Made by a program: the position numbers and the translations under genes | Notes under the pieces: generated by a model | What the model was told of the DNA's origin: nothing | The model's database searches: none | What the model saw: only the letters and a program-made list of their open reading frames with translations | From: JAVEDQ01 sp035468175 | GTDB lineage: Bacteria; Actinomycetota; Actinomycetes; Frankiales; Frankiaceae | Direction: 5' to 3' | Assembly: GCA_035468175.1 (NCBI GenBank) | Contig: DATITC010000111.1 | Location: 1-10,900 of the forward strand | Length of the DNA stretch: 10,900 nucleotides | In this document: positions 1-5,432 of the stretch, one piece after another | Position numbering within the stretch: the first letter of the stretch is position 1 | Layout of the letters: each line of letters begins with the position of its first letter

Positions 1-80
1 GCGCTAGCCTCGACGTCCGTGACCGTGGGTGAGAAGTGGTGCACGGACGCGAGTGCCGGCGGTTCCGTGGGGTCCGACAC
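1..80 (-). CDS. VOC (glyoxalase/bleomycin-resistance fold) family protein, N-terminal fragment cut by the window edge
   Basis: Twenty-six codons are visible from a GTG at 80, reading VSDPTEPPALASVHHFSPTV and then TDVEAS. A HHxxxTVTDVEAS opening is typical of vicinal-oxygen-chelate proteins, where the first His is often a metal ligand and WY-type residues would follow. An AGGGAGG ribosome site (86-92) sits 5 nt before the GTG and fixes this start. The product could be a small metal-dependent isomerase, dioxygenase or resistance protein; the fragment is too short to choose. The gene follows the left copy of a direct repeat that resembles the end of the tctC-like gene, so it may once have been the next gene after tctC. 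Confidence 0.6.
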   Translation of the reverse strand, partial: MSDPTEPPALASVHHFSPTVTDVEAS

Positions 81-1036
81 GTCGACCTCCCTGATGAGGC
101 GCCCAGTGTCGTGACCGCCGCTGGGCCGGTCAAGGGGGCAGTACGCCGCACCGCCGCTGCCGACTCCGGCTCGGCAAAGCTCCGTCGGAGCGTCACGTCA
201 GCTCGTTCCGGTCGAGAGCAGCGCGGCGGAATCCGCCGTTGTCGTGTCGCACTCGCGTCCACGTGGTGCCGCTCGGCATGCCACCGCATCAGCGGGAAGG
301 CCATCGAACGGAAGCTCCAGTAGCAGCCGATCTCCCGGCAAGTCGCGTCGTACCAGCCCGTGCGCCCGACACCGATCTTCACGTCATGCCCGTTCGGCCC
401 AGGAGTGGGATGCACCTTCTCGTCGAGCGAAGATTGACCGACGTCTGCCGATCGCCGCTCGGCGCCCGCCGGATCGAAGACCGCATCCGGTGTGAGCACC
501 GGGAAGGTGGCGACTACCCAGGACGGGTCGACGCCCCGCAGCCGGAGGTAGGCGTCGCGGGACGCCTCGGCCGAATGCGGAAAGAGTGTCGACCACTCGG
601 CGTAGGGGATCGTCCGACTTTCGACACCCGCGTAGGCGGCGAGCCGGGACACCTCCTCGGACCGCCAGCTGTCCAGGCGCTGCCAACCGTCGAACTGATC
701 CAGCAGGGCTGGCACCGCCAGCGTGGCGCCGGCAGGGAGGTGGTCGAGCGGAATCGTCAGGCCATTCATGGTCGAGTGCCGACCCAGCGGGAGAAGCGAT
801 TGGCCGAGACGGCTCTGGATCTGCTTCTCCCAGCTGCGACATGGGGTGCAGGCGAGGTACGACCAACGACCCGGACCACCGCCGAGTCCACGTGCACACA
901 GCACGCAGAGGTCGGACTCGTCCGAGAAGTCGACGTTCGGCCACCGTTCGCCCGGACTGTGGCGGCAACCCTGGAGGCTCCGCGGAGTCTGACCGCACAG
1001 TCGGGCGCATGGAAGGCAGAGCTCGAAGGCGGTCAT
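1..1036 (-). CDS. Hypothetical Cys-pair (zinc-ribbon-like) protein, 3' end apparently replaced at a junction; no stop in window
   Basis: The frame starts with ATG at 1036, overlapping the stop of the preceding gene (ATGA), and stays open for 345 codons to the window edge. The N-terminus has C7-x2-C10, C14, C24, C44-x2-C47 and C63-x2-C66, with the motif LCVLCARG and a conserved-looking RWSYLAC segment. This suggests one or two structural zinc sites; I do not recognise a catalytic domain. Residues 1 to about 260 look like real protein. From about position 240 downward the reading becomes Arg-rich with poorer third-position GC, enters a direct repeat (165-229) that belongs to a different reading frame, and overlaps the start of the VOC gene. 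I infer that the true 3' end was lost and that the open tail is accidental. It is the last of three tightly spaced genes. Confidence 0.55.
   Translation of the reverse strand, partial: MTAFELCLPCARLCGQTPRSLQGCRHSPGERWPNVDFSDESDLCVLCARGLGGGPGRWSYLACTPCRSWEKQIQSRLGQSLLPLGRHSTMNGLTIPLDHLPAGATLAVPALLDQFDGWQRLDSWRSEEVSRLAAYAGVESRTIPYAEWSTLFPHSAEASRDAYLRLRGVDPSWVVATFPVLTPDAVFDPAGAERRSADVGQSSLDEKVHPTPGPNGHDVKIGVGRTGWYDATCREIGCYWSFRSMAFPLMRWHAERHHVDASATRQRRIPPRCSRPERADVTLRRSFAEPESAAAVRRTAPLTGPAAVTTLGASSGRSTCRTPRNRRHSRPCTTSHPRSRTSRLA
165..229. repeat. Left copy of an imperfect direct repeat shared with the 3' end of the tctC-like gene
   Basis: Positions 165-204 match 3061-3100 at 36 of 40 bases without gaps, including a 23-base identical core (182-204). 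After small indels the match resumes with CCGGTCGAGAGCA (208-220) and GCGCGGCG (221-228). On the minus strand this copy reads AALLSTGTS-stop, close to the AALMLSTG-stop end of the tctC-like protein, so it looks like the tail and downstream flank of a related gene. It also contains a perfect hairpin, GCTCCG-T-CGGAGC (179-191). Confidence 0.8.
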
Positions 1037-1704
1037 GAGGCTCGCTGCGCACGGTCCGTGATGCAGGCCTCGCCAAACTGCCGGAACGAACGCACCCGCT
1101 CGTCGGCTAGGTCCTCCGTGGGAAGCCGACGCACCCAGGTGCGGAAGGAGGCGTCGGTGATACCGCACGCCCTGCCCAGCCGATCGAGATAGATCGAAAG
1201 GTCGGGCGCCTCGCTGTCGACGCCGTCGTTGATCGGTTCGCGGCGCGCCTGCACCGCGGCGTCGGCGTCGTCCGGCCAACCGCGCCGCAGCGCAGTCGGT
1301 TCTGACCCGGCTGTAGCCGGCGCCCCCTCGCGGGCTGCGACCTCGGCGACCAGCTCGTGCACCAACTCGACGGCCTCGATGCCCGGCAGCCGGTCAAGCA
1401 GGGCGGTGGGCAGGAACACGCGGTGCTCCAACCCGGCGCCGTTGAACAACCACGTGCCGGCAGCCCAGCGATGGGACCAGGTCTGGTCGTTGCGGCTCGC
1501 GTTCAGCGCCGTTGGCAAGACATCGGCTTCCTGCCCGGCCCAGGGCTCGCCGGACAGCGCGATCATCACTCCCCAGCCCACTGAGGGGTGGCGGGCGGCT
1601 CGGAGCCGGAGCCACATGCCGGAGTCGCTGACGGCCAAGCAGCCCTGGCCCTCATCCTCCGGCTCGACGTCGTAGTCGGGCAGGACGTACAGCAACTCGT
1701 CCAT
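1033..1704 (-). CDS. Hypothetical protein, probable YbjN / type III chaperone-like fold
   Basis: This 223-residue protein starts with ATG at 1704, 3 nt after the stop of the upstream gene, and its TGA overlaps the next ATG. Residues about 20-35 (GQGCLAVSDSGMWL) and about 85-130 (GTWLFNGAGLEHRVFLP, followed by an amphipathic helix ending LVAEVAAREG) follow the strand-strand-helix pattern of YbjN-like, secretion-chaperone-like proteins. The same elements occur in the same order in the upstream gene, which suggests that the two are paralogues. The C-terminal part, about residues 165-223, is acidic and then basic and is unmatched in the neighbour. A role as a binding or adaptor protein is an inference from fold only; I see no catalytic motif. 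The ribosome site is weak, so translation is probably coupled to the preceding gene. Confidence 0.7.
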   Translation of the reverse strand: MDELLYVLPDYDVEPEDEGQGCLAVSDSGMWLRLRAARHPSVGWGVMIALSGEPWAGQEADVLPTALNASRNDQTWSHRWAAGTWLFNGAGLEHRVFLPTALLDRLPGIEAVELVHELVAEVAAREGAPATAGSEPTALRRGWPDDADAAVQARREPINDGVDSEAPDLSIYLDRLGRACGITDASFRTWVRRLPTEDLADERVRSFRQFGEACITDRAQRAS

Positions 1705-1707
1705 CGC

Positions 1708-2226
1708 TCAGGTCACGACCTCGAGCGCTCGCGTCGAGGAGAATCCGGCCGGCACGACCACCTGGTGGCGGTAGCTCGTGATGGGGTGCGCGGAGCTCCG
1801 GCCGAGTCCGTCGACGAGCGTCAGCGCTTTGCAGCCGCCGAGGTCTCGTTGCGCCCAGCCGAGGAAGGCGGCCGTCTCAGCCGCGGAGACAATGTCGGAC
1901 ACGACTGCTGCCTGCAGGCCAAGCGGTGCCGCTGCCGGGACAGTGGCCGTCAGCGCAACGACACCGCCCTCGAGGACCCACCGACCGACGGTCGCGCGGC
2001 CGTTGCGGTCGTCGATCACGCGCCAGTGGCGCGACGTGTCGGGTACGTCCAGCGCGACCCGAGTCTGAACCGTCAGGCGCGGCGAACCGCCCGGCGGGTC
2101 GCTGACGGACAACCAGGTGCCGAGGTCCGCCGCGACGAACCCGACGCCGGTCGCATCGACGACGGTCCAGTCCGGCTCGATCTCGAGCTCGTTCAACAAC
2201 GACAGCAGCTGTGCTGACCACGGCAT
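1708..2226 (-). CDS. Hypothetical protein, probable YbjN / type III chaperone-like fold; first gene of a three-gene run
   Basis: I chose the ATG at 2226 because a GGAGG (2233-2237) lies 6 nt before it; this gives 172 residues. An upstream in-frame GTG at 2325 would add 33 residues of unconvincing composition. The protein shows GVGFVAADLGTWL, then a strand resembling VQTRVALDVPD, then GRWVLEGGVVALTATVP and an Ala-rich helix. This matches the usual order of actinobacterial YbjN-like proteins (LDVP..., FGR...L..G.V.L, terminal helix). Such proteins are thought to be chaperone- or adaptor-like and cytoplasmic. Its partner is probably the next gene, a likely paralogue 3 nt downstream, followed by the Cys-pair protein. 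I see no enzyme motif. The fold assignment is moderately secure; the function is unknown. Confidence 0.72.
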   Translation of the reverse strand: MPWSAQLLSLLNELEIEPDWTVVDATGVGFVAADLGTWLSVSDPPGGSPRLTVQTRVALDVPDTSRHWRVIDDRNGRATVGRWVLEGGVVALTATVPAAAPLGLQAAVVSDIVSAAETAAFLGWAQRDLGGCKALTLVDGLGRSSAHPITSYRHQVVVPAGFSSTRALEVVT

Positions 2227-2667
2227 GCGATGCCTCCGGGAGCCGTCGGACCCCCGGTACGAGCCGGTGATCCCGTGTTGACCACCGCGGGCGGATGGTC
2301 CCGGTCTTCCCTCAGGGGCACCCACACACGGGCGGGGTTGCCAGGCGACAGGCTGAGAGACCTGAGCGTCGCGCTTCTTGACCTGTTCTCAGCGTAGTCG
2401 AGCCCGCCGACAATCCCTGGGAGGCGGTCTAGATGGCGAAGGACGTTGGGTCAGACGACGGTCTCGCCGGGCAGCATCTCCAGCGGATCGAACGGCGGAA
2501 CCTCCGGTGCCCCGATCCACCTTCTTCGTCGGCTCGGGAAGCGACCCAGCGTCAACTGAGCCCGCGGCATACGAGCGGGTCTTAGGCCACGCAGGAGAGA
2601 CAACTTCTCAGGAGTGTGGCGATCATGAGACCCTGCGCCCGCGGGTCGAAGGGGTCCGAGGCGGACA
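2227..2667. other. Intergenic stretch of about 440 bases between two minus-strand genes
   Basis: The only items of note are the ribosome site for the gene starting at 2226 (2233-2237) and a short minus-strand frame at 2451-2570, listed separately. A plus-strand frame ending near 2399 has a plausible helical end (LRDLSVALLDLFSA) but no convincing start. I find no RNA gene, no IS ends and no clear promoter hexamers. Confidence 0.5.
2451..2570 (-). CDS. Possible 39-residue protein or gene remnant
   Basis: A minus-strand frame from ATG 2570 to TGA 2451 ends with PEVPPFDPLEMLPGETVV, which has the look of a genuine protein C-terminus: ordered hydrophobic and acidic residues and GC-rich third positions. 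There is no good ribosome site before the ATG, and the first half (PSRRRRWIGAP) is basic. It may be the surviving tail of a longer, degraded gene rather than a working small protein. I recognise no family. Confidence 0.22.
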   Translation of the reverse strand: MPRAQLTLGRFPSRRRRWIGAPEVPPFDPLEMLPGETVV

Positions 2668-2913
2668 TCAGCCGTCTTTCACCGACGCGACGGCCGCCGC
2701 TATCGCCACCACGTTGTCGGCGGGGATCAGGTTGATCGCCATGCTCCCGCCCGCTCCGGTCAGCACGTCGACCGTCACCCAGGTGTCGGCGTCGAATCGG
2801 CTGATGTGGGCGCTGATCTCGTCGAATCTGCTGACCTTGCCACCGAGCGCGACGGCGACCTGCTGGGCGAGAATGTCGCGGGCGATGATCTGTGGGCCGC
2901 TGGCTGTGGTCAT
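2668..2913 (-). CDS. Hypothetical 81-residue protein
   Basis: ATG at 2913 is preceded by AGGGAG with a 6-nt spacer, a strong start signal. The 81-residue product has an N-terminal helix (IIARDILAQQVAVALGG), a central strand pair (TWVTVDVLTGAGGSMAINLI) and a C-terminal Ala/Val helix (NVVAIAAAVASVKDG). It has no Cys, no signal peptide and no membrane segment, so it is probably a small cytoplasmic alpha/beta protein. I do not recognise the family. It lies inside the repeat-bounded segment, on the same strand as the three-gene run but about 440 bases upstream of it, so it is likely a separate transcription unit. An overlapping 163-codon frame on the same strand is Arg/Pro-rich and was not chosen. 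Confidence 0.6.
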   Translation of the reverse strand: MTTASGPQIIARDILAQQVAVALGGKVSRFDEISAHISRFDADTWVTVDVLTGAGGSMAINLIPADNVVAIAAAVASVKDG

Positions 2914-3060
2914 CTGCTGCTCCCTGCGGTTCGGGCCTGGGATTTCGTTGTGCTGCGCACGGCGCGCCTGGTGCAGCGCGCAGAAGCGGCGCGGCCGGAG
3001 GCTGACTCACCATCGGCGAGAACGGCTCGCTGGAAGCGGTGGTGAGCCGGCTTGAGTTCC

Positions 3061-3126
3061 TCCGGTTAGGCAAGGCCCCGTCGGAGCGTCACGTCAGCTC
3101 AGCCGGTCGAGAGCATCAGCGCGGCG
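3061..3126. repeat. Right copy of the imperfect direct repeat, spanning the stop codon of the tctC-like gene
   Basis: This is the partner of the copy at 165-229, in the same orientation and 2.9 kb away. It covers the last nine codons and about 38 bases downstream of the tctC-like gene. Relative to the left copy it has a 3-base insertion (3116-3118) and 1 base fewer near 3101. The hairpin seen in the left copy carries one mismatch here. Repeats at a gene's 3' end are what site-specific integration or unequal recombination would leave. Confidence 0.8.
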
Positions 3127-4004
3127 CGTTCGCTTTCGCTTTCGACGAAAGCCGCGAACTCGGCCTGGGTCATGGGCATGGGGTCTGCGTCGTGCCGGAT
3201 GAGCCACTCCGTAAGTTCTGCCGTGGCGAGGACGTTCGATACGTCGCGGGCCAGCTCGCTGACGATCTCGGGCGGGGTCCGGACCGGTGCCCAGATCCCG
3301 TACCAGATCGGGAAGTCGAAGCCGATAACGCCTGCCTCCGCGAGCGGCGGTACGTCCGGCAGCAACCGTGAGCGGCGCGCGGTGCTAACGCCCATAGCGA
3401 CCAGGCCACCATCCTGAAGACGGGGAGCGGCAGTCGGGATTGGCAGCATTGCGTAGGCGGTGAGTCCGGTCACCGTGCCCTCGATCACGTCAGTGATGGC
3501 GTCCGCGGCTCCGGGCGGCGTGTGCAACGCGGTGATGCGCAGGTCGCGATTGAGCTTCTCCACTGCGATGTGGGTGCCGGTGCCTTTGCCGGCGGAGGCG
3601 AACTGGAGCTCGCCGGGCCTGGCCTGGGCTGCGGCGATGAGTTCGGTGACCGTTGTGATGCCGGACCGAGCTCCGGCTACAAGGACGTAGGGCTGGCTGG
3701 TCAGCGCGGCGACCGGAACAAAGTCCCGGAGGGGGCGATACGACAAGTGGCTGCCGAGCGCGGCGCTGTACGCGTGGGCGCTGGTATTGATGAGCAGCGT
3801 GTAGCCGTCGGCCGCCGCCTTGGCGACCAGAGCCGGCGCTGCGGTGCTGCCGGCGCCCGGGTGGTTCTCCACACTCACCCGCTGGCCCCACAGTGCCGAC
3901 AGCCTCTCGGCGACCGCGCGGGCGATGACGTCGACGCCGCCGCCTGCCCCGAACGGGTCGATCACCCGCACCGTCCGGCTCGGAAAGGCCTGGTCCCGGG
4001 TCAC
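3099..4004 (-). CDS. TctC/Bug-family tripartite tricarboxylate transporter substrate-binding protein, without a signal peptide
   Basis: The 301-residue product aligns by eye with the mature part of Bug/TctC receptors. It opens with FPSRTVRVIDPFGAGGGVDV, corresponding to the family's YPSKPIRxxVPFxxGGxxDxxAR, followed by ENHPGAG (about 46-52), AAADGYTLLIN (about 63-73) and the two-lobe binding fold to the C-terminus. These proteins normally bind small carboxylates in the periplasm or at the cell surface and serve TctA/TctB membrane proteins. Here the only start is GTG 4004: an in-frame TAG lies 8 codons upstream and no ATG or GTG lies between. The usual 25-30 residue export signal is therefore absent, and the ribosome site is poor. 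No TctA or TctB gene is nearby. It may be a cytoplasmic variant or, more likely, a 5'-truncated relic whose body remains open. Confidence 0.82.
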   Translation of the reverse strand: MTRDQAFPSRTVRVIDPFGAGGGVDVIARAVAERLSALWGQRVSVENHPGAGSTAAPALVAKAAADGYTLLINTSAHAYSAALGSHLSYRPLRDFVPVAALTSQPYVLVAGARSGITTVTELIAAAQARPGELQFASAGKGTGTHIAVEKLNRDLRITALHTPPGAADAITDVIEGTVTGLTAYAMLPIPTAAPRLQDGGLVAMGVSTARRSRLLPDVPPLAEAGVIGFDFPIWYGIWAPVRTPPEIVSELARDVSNVLATAELTEWLIRHDADPMPMTQAEFAAFVESESERAALMLSTG

Positions 4005-4020
4005 GAGAACTTGAAATCTT

Positions 4021-4035
4021 CGCGGCTACGCCGCG
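4021..4035. promoter_or_regulatory. Perfect short inverted repeat just upstream of the tctC-like start
   Basis: CGCGGC-TAC-GCCGCG gives a 6-bp stem with a 3-nt loop whose near edge is 16 nt from the GTG at 4004. It could be an operator half-site pair, a hairpin in the leader RNA, or chance in GC-rich DNA. It lies where a ribosome site would have to be cleared for translation. Confidence 0.3.
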
Positions 4036-4166
4036 CACCGTCATTCACGACCATCATCTTCTATCGGCCACGGCTGTCGAAGACACATCCAAATGGATGA
4101 ACGCCGACGCGTATCCCAAACGACGTGACCAGGCCCAGAGTCCGATGCACCAGAGGCGGCCCCGCC
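4036..4166. other. Short intergenic stretch upstream of the tctC-like gene
   Basis: This stretch, especially 4050-4130, is less GC-rich than its surroundings, as a promoter region often is. I could not pick convincing hexamers on the minus strand. No RNA gene or short coding frame with a ribosome site is apparent. Confidence 0.3.
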
Positions 4167-4196
4167 GGCCCCGCCCACTCGTAGGCGAGCGGGGCC
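4167..4196 (-). terminator. GC-rich hairpin downstream of the HNH gene, likely terminator
   Basis: GGCCCCGC (4167-4174) pairs perfectly with GCGGGGCC (4189-4196) around a 14-nt loop. It begins 14 bases past the minus-strand HNH stop. No T-run follows, which is common for actinobacterial terminators. It would separate the HNH gene from the tctC-like gene. Confidence 0.5.
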
Positions 4197-4210
4197 GAAC
4201 GGACACGGCG

Positions 4211-4507
4211 CTACCTAGCCGGCCGGTGGCGGTTCCGGGCGGTCTCCCCCGTCTCCGTCGGGCCGCGGTGGTTCAAGGTCGTCCACCTGAGCCGAGCGGG
4301 GTAGCAGGCGGCGTCCTCTAGCCGGGTGGGGTCGTCGTCCAACTGGCCGAGAGCGAAGTTGCACCTCCCGCAGAGCACGCCTCGGGAGGCGCCCGTTTTG
4401 TGGTCGTGGTCGATGTGGGGTCGCTCGGCCTTGGTGTTGCCCCACGGGCGCGACCCGTTCAGTCGACCGTCCCCGCAGCCAGGGTCGAGTAGGGCTTCGC
4501 GGGGCAC
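4211..4507 (-). CDS. Recombination endonuclease VII-type HNH protein, N-terminus apparently shortened
   Basis: The core ERPHIDHDHKTGASRGVLCG then RCNFALGQLDDDP (residues 28-60) is the signature of the endonuclease VII HNH family: the H31-x-D33-H34-D35-H36 metal site, a G-x-x-R-G-x-L-C turn, the C46-x2-C49 zinc pair and the N-x-x-L-G-x-x-x-D-D-P helix. Such nucleases cut branched or duplex DNA and are common in phages and mobile DNA. Family members usually have a first zinc pair, C-x2-C, some 20-30 residues before the DHDH. Here only one Cys (C11, in PGCGDG) is present, and the protein starts at a GTG only 30 residues before the motif, with no clear ribosome site. It is therefore likely truncated or inactive. 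The tail after residue 70 is Arg/Thr-rich. The gene diverges from the promoter of cpaF copy A. Confidence 0.6.
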   Translation of the reverse strand: MPREALLDPGCGDGRLNGSRPWGNTKAERPHIDHDHKTGASRGVLCGRCNFALGQLDDDPTRLEDAACYPARLRWTTLNHRGPTETGETARNRHRPAR

Positions 4508-4548
4508 CGGCTGTGGGTTCAGGTCGGCTTGGCGGACGGATCTAGCTG

Positions 4549-4557
4549 TTGTCCACA
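4549..4557 (+). promoter_or_regulatory. TTGTCCACA box upstream of cpaF copy A (DnaA-box-like)
   Basis: The 9-mer TTGTCCACA matches the preferred actinobacterial (Streptomyces-type) DnaA box. It lies 16 nt before the -35 hexamer and is flanked by AGCTGT/ACAGCT arms (4544-4549 and 4555-4560). The same 9-mer occurs at the same relative place before cpaF copy B. A single box does not make an origin; it could be a regulatory DnaA site or the site of another factor. Confidence 0.4.
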
Positions 4558-4573
4558 GCTTGTTCTCACCCGG

Positions 4574-4602
4574 TTGCCATGCGTGACCCTGTTACCTACT
4601 GT
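4574..4602 (+). promoter_or_regulatory. Promoter of cpaF copy A
   Basis: TTGCCA (-35, 4574-4579) and TACTGT (-10, 4597-4602) are separated by exactly 17 bp. Copy B has TTGTCA and TACAGT with the same 17-bp spacing, although the spacer sequences differ, so selection on the hexamers is likely. The expected start of transcription is near 4609, giving a leader of about 34 nt with GGGGG before the GTG. Confidence 0.6.
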
Positions 4603-4642
4603 GACCAACTGACTGCTTTGTCCGGTTCGGTCGGGGGTTTCG

Positions 4643-4941
4643 GTGACGCTGCGCGCGGATCATGCACGTCCTGATGCCTCCGCGGGCGCGATGGCGGAGG
4701 TAGAAAGCCAACTCCGGGAGCTGATCCGGACCCGCGGCATCGATCCGTCGAAGGACGCCGCGAGCGCCCGACTGCTGGTCCAGGAAGCCCTCGACGACTA
4801 CGGAGAGCGCTCCTTCGCCGGGGATCTGCCGACCATCGAGGATCCGGCGCACGCGGCTCGCACCTTGTACGACTCGGTCGCCGGCGCCGGCCCGTTGCAG
4901 CGCTACCTCGACGACGACTCGGTCGAGGAAATTTGGATCAA
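4643..4941 (+). pseudogene. cpaF: cpaF copy A: N-terminal fragment of a CpaF/TadA pilus-assembly ATPase gene
   Basis: GTG 4643, after a GGGGGTTTCG ribosome site, starts a frame that matches copy B (10125) at about 72 of 99 residues. It includes RGIDPS, LVQEAL, VAGAGPLQRYLDD and EEIWI, the conserved N-terminal domain of CpaF-type secretion ATPases (VirB11 family), which power tad/Flp pilus or secretion machines at the inner membrane face. Homology ends abruptly after EEIWI at GGATCAA (4935-4941), where a nested palindrome begins. The frame then runs on as unrelated Arg-rich sequence to a stop at 5155. The Walker A, Walker B and His-box regions are all missing, so no ATPase can be made. The promoter and ribosome site are intact, so a roughly 100-residue N-terminal domain with a foreign tail might still be expressed. 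Confidence 0.8.
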
Positions 4942-4994
4942 GTGGCGACTGAGGGGCGGGATCGGAGGGAGCCGATCTGTGCTGACTCGCCACT
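4941..4994. repeat. Nested palindrome at the breakpoint of cpaF copy A, candidate mobile-element end or MITE-like remnant
   Basis: The outer arms AGTGGCGA (4941-4948) and TCGCCACT (4987-4994) are perfect inverted repeats. Inside them GATCGG (4960-4965) and CCGATC (4972-4977) form a second perfect stem with a 6-nt loop. The outer arm begins at the last base of cpaF homology. I see no transposase between or beside the arms and no obvious target duplication. Confidence 0.55.
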
Positions 4995-5432
4995 ACAAGC
5001 GCCGCTGCCGCCTCAGAGAGGCGTCGACCTTGGGCGCGGGTCTTGCTGGCCGTAGCGGGAGACGTCGGGCGACTCAGGCCGAACCTGGGGCCACGAGTGT
5101 CATCGGGAGGGCTGCTCGCGATGCGCGGCCATCACCGTCAGCGGCGGGGCGATAAGGACGAGCAGTCCTCCGAACAGCCACCCGGGTGTCCTTTGGGTGT
5201 AGACCGGCCGAGCAGCGAGGTGTCGGGTGGCGGCCGAGGACTAGCCCGACAGCCGGGGCCGAGGCTGGGGCCGAGACGATGCCGGCTCGCACGCCGACTA
5301 CTCCGGACTGCCGGCCGTGACGTCGTCGGCTACCTGCAGCATCGCCGTATGCCCGTTACGCCGCCCTAGCGCTTTTGGGTTGCGCGACCGCGGTCAGCGC
5401 CGGAACGTCTCCGAAGCGCTGGACCGGGTGTC
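4995..5432. other. Intergenic stretch of about 440 bases between broken cpaF copy A and the penicillin acylase gene
   Basis: No frame here has a convincing start and composition. A minus-strand segment ending at TGA 5100-5102 encodes a membrane-like stretch (GWLFGGLLVLIAPPLTVMAA) in a frame of about 45 codons with a stop upstream, possibly a remnant of a membrane protein gene. No RNA gene, IS end pair or clear terminator was found. Confidence 0.4.

Noticed and set aside
384..1076. A 230-codon minus-strand frame overlapping the Cys-pair gene
   Set aside because: It is Arg/Pro/Ser-rich, whereas the frame starting at 1036 has an ATGA overlap with the previous gene and paired Cys motifs.
4131..4143. 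AGGCCCAGAGTCC also found at 8120-8132
   Set aside because: Thirteen bases with no flanking similarity; too close to chance to call a repeat.
4549..4560. Replication origin
   Set aside because: Only one DnaA-like box is present per site, with no cluster, no AT-rich unwinding region and no dnaA/dnaN neighbours.
4941..4994. Integron attC site or group II intron end
   Set aside because: The arms do not have the RYYYAAC/GTTRRRY ends of attC, and the sequence does not begin with the GTGYG of group II introns.
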